Source of the DNA: Pseudomonadota bacterium
GTDB taxonomy: Bacteria; Pseudomonadota; Gammaproteobacteria; Burkholderiales; Rhodocyclaceae
Length of the DNA stretch: 64,000 nt
Direction: 5' to 3'
NCBI GenBank assembly: GCA_018241685.1
Contig: JAFEDJ010000021.1
Coordinates: 248,001-312,000 of the forward strand
Under the pieces are notes generated by a model. That model did no database searches. It was not told where the DNA came from and worked only from the letters and a program-made list of their open reading frames with translations. The position numbers and the translations under genes were made by a program. Positions within the stretch are counted from its first letter, which is position 1. Each line of letters starts with the position of its first letter. Shown in pieces: positions 63,614-64,000 of this stretch.

Positions 63614-64000
63614 ATGCATACCCAGAACATTCTCCAGGCCACCACCGGCCAGCATGCCGGCGCCGTGCGCATCGGTTTCAATCACGGCTACGCCTTCGAC
63701 GGCGACAGCGTCCGCCTCGACGCAGAGCTGCTGGTCGACAATCCCGATGCGACCGCCGATCAGGAATGGGCACTGCAACTGTGGGCCTGCGAGACGCCCT
63801 TCGCCGGTGAACCGGTTCCCGGCACCAAGGTCGCCGAGTTGCCGGTCGGCCAGCTCGACAGCCTCAACCAGAGCTGGGTCAGCGCCTTCACCGCGGCCCT
63901 GCCGCCTGCCGGCCATGCCGAGCACAGCATGGTACTGGTCCTCGCCAGCGGTCGCGACGGCCGGTTCGATGCGGTTCAGGATTTCGCCAACTTCCCGCGC
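63614..64000 (+). CDS. Start of a gene of unknown function (cut by window end)
   Basis: The first 129 codons are in the window. The protein has no signal peptide. The visible part looks like a beta-sandwich (VRIGFNHGYAFDGDSVRLDA, then EWALQLWACETPFAG), and it was not recognised. The ATG is preceded by AGGACCACTTGCA, with AGGA at -13. It lies 170 bases after rng. Confidence 0.5.
   Translation, partial: MHTQNILQATTGQHAGAVRIGFNHGYAFDGDSVRLDAELLVDNPDATADQEWALQLWACETPFAGEPVPGTKVAELPVGQLDSLNQSWVSAFTAALPPAGHAEHSMVLVLASGRDGRFDAVQDFANFPR

Overview
The window is chromosomal DNA from a GC-rich betaproteobacterium, most likely a member of the Rhodocyclales (Azospira/Dechlorosoma or Azoarcus-like). This is inferred from gene content: the proteobacterial GshA/GshB pair, a PTS reduced to EIIA-HPr-EI, MetX/MetW, UbiUVT, NodIJ-type ABC genes, the nadD-rsfS-rlmH-maf-rng run and a PEP-CTERM remnant. 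No rRNA, tRNA, CRISPR, integrase or transposase was recognised. Product names rest on motif and family recognition by eye, not on database searches.

Layout. 1-4.8 kb: hemW tail, an orphan adenine DNA methyltransferase, glutathione synthesis (gshA, gshB) and apbE. 4.9-7.4 kb: regulatory PTS (EIIA, HPr, EI). 7.4-9.4 kb: SAM-II riboswitch with a terminator, then metX and metW. 9.5-13.5 kb: DyP peroxidase, RIO kinase, arfB, a VOC protein and an RlmN-family enzyme. 13.6-16.6 kb: a Fur-boxed TonB receptor with a PepSY membrane protein. 16.6-26.9 kb: ndpA, a flavin reductase/hydrolase/dgkA operon, mutY, a Lon-N protein, ubiX, a sodium symporter and a large GGDEF-EAL protein. 27-29.7 kb: FNR-type promoter and ubiU-ubiV-ubiT for oxygen-independent ubiquinone synthesis. 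29.8-36.5 kb: VanZ, [2Fe-2S] protein, hydrolase, GST, NodIJ-like ABC transporter, cutA, dsbD. 36.6-39.1 kb: SAH riboswitch, ahcY, metF. 39.1-41.9 kb: an overlapping operon of a J-domain protein and three proteins of unknown function. 42-43.2 kb: an orphan LivK-like binding protein.

43.2-49.5 kb is visibly AT-richer and looks like an accessory segment. It holds small orphan genes, a lipocalin, a hybrid sensor kinase with a PhnD-like sensor domain bracketed by a decayed and an intact copy of the same small gene, and a truncated PEP-CTERM gene. 49.5-52.8 kb: CsgG/DUF4810/GNA1162 lipoprotein operon, an AraC regulator and an orphan NuoB paralogue. 52.8-64 kb: a large lipoprotein, rep helicase, thrB, two BPSS1780-family membrane proteins, nadD-rsfS-rlmH-maf-rng and the start of an unknown gene.

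The sulfur-amino-acid and methylation genes form a theme. metX and metW make methionine precursors under a SAM-sensing RNA. ahcY and metF recycle SAH and supply methyl-THF under an SAH-sensing RNA. thrB competes with MetX for homoserine. The most novel structural signal is a 65-bp element found twice, between metX and metW and between ubiU and ubiV. Both copies can form the same two-stem fold although the inner sequence differs.
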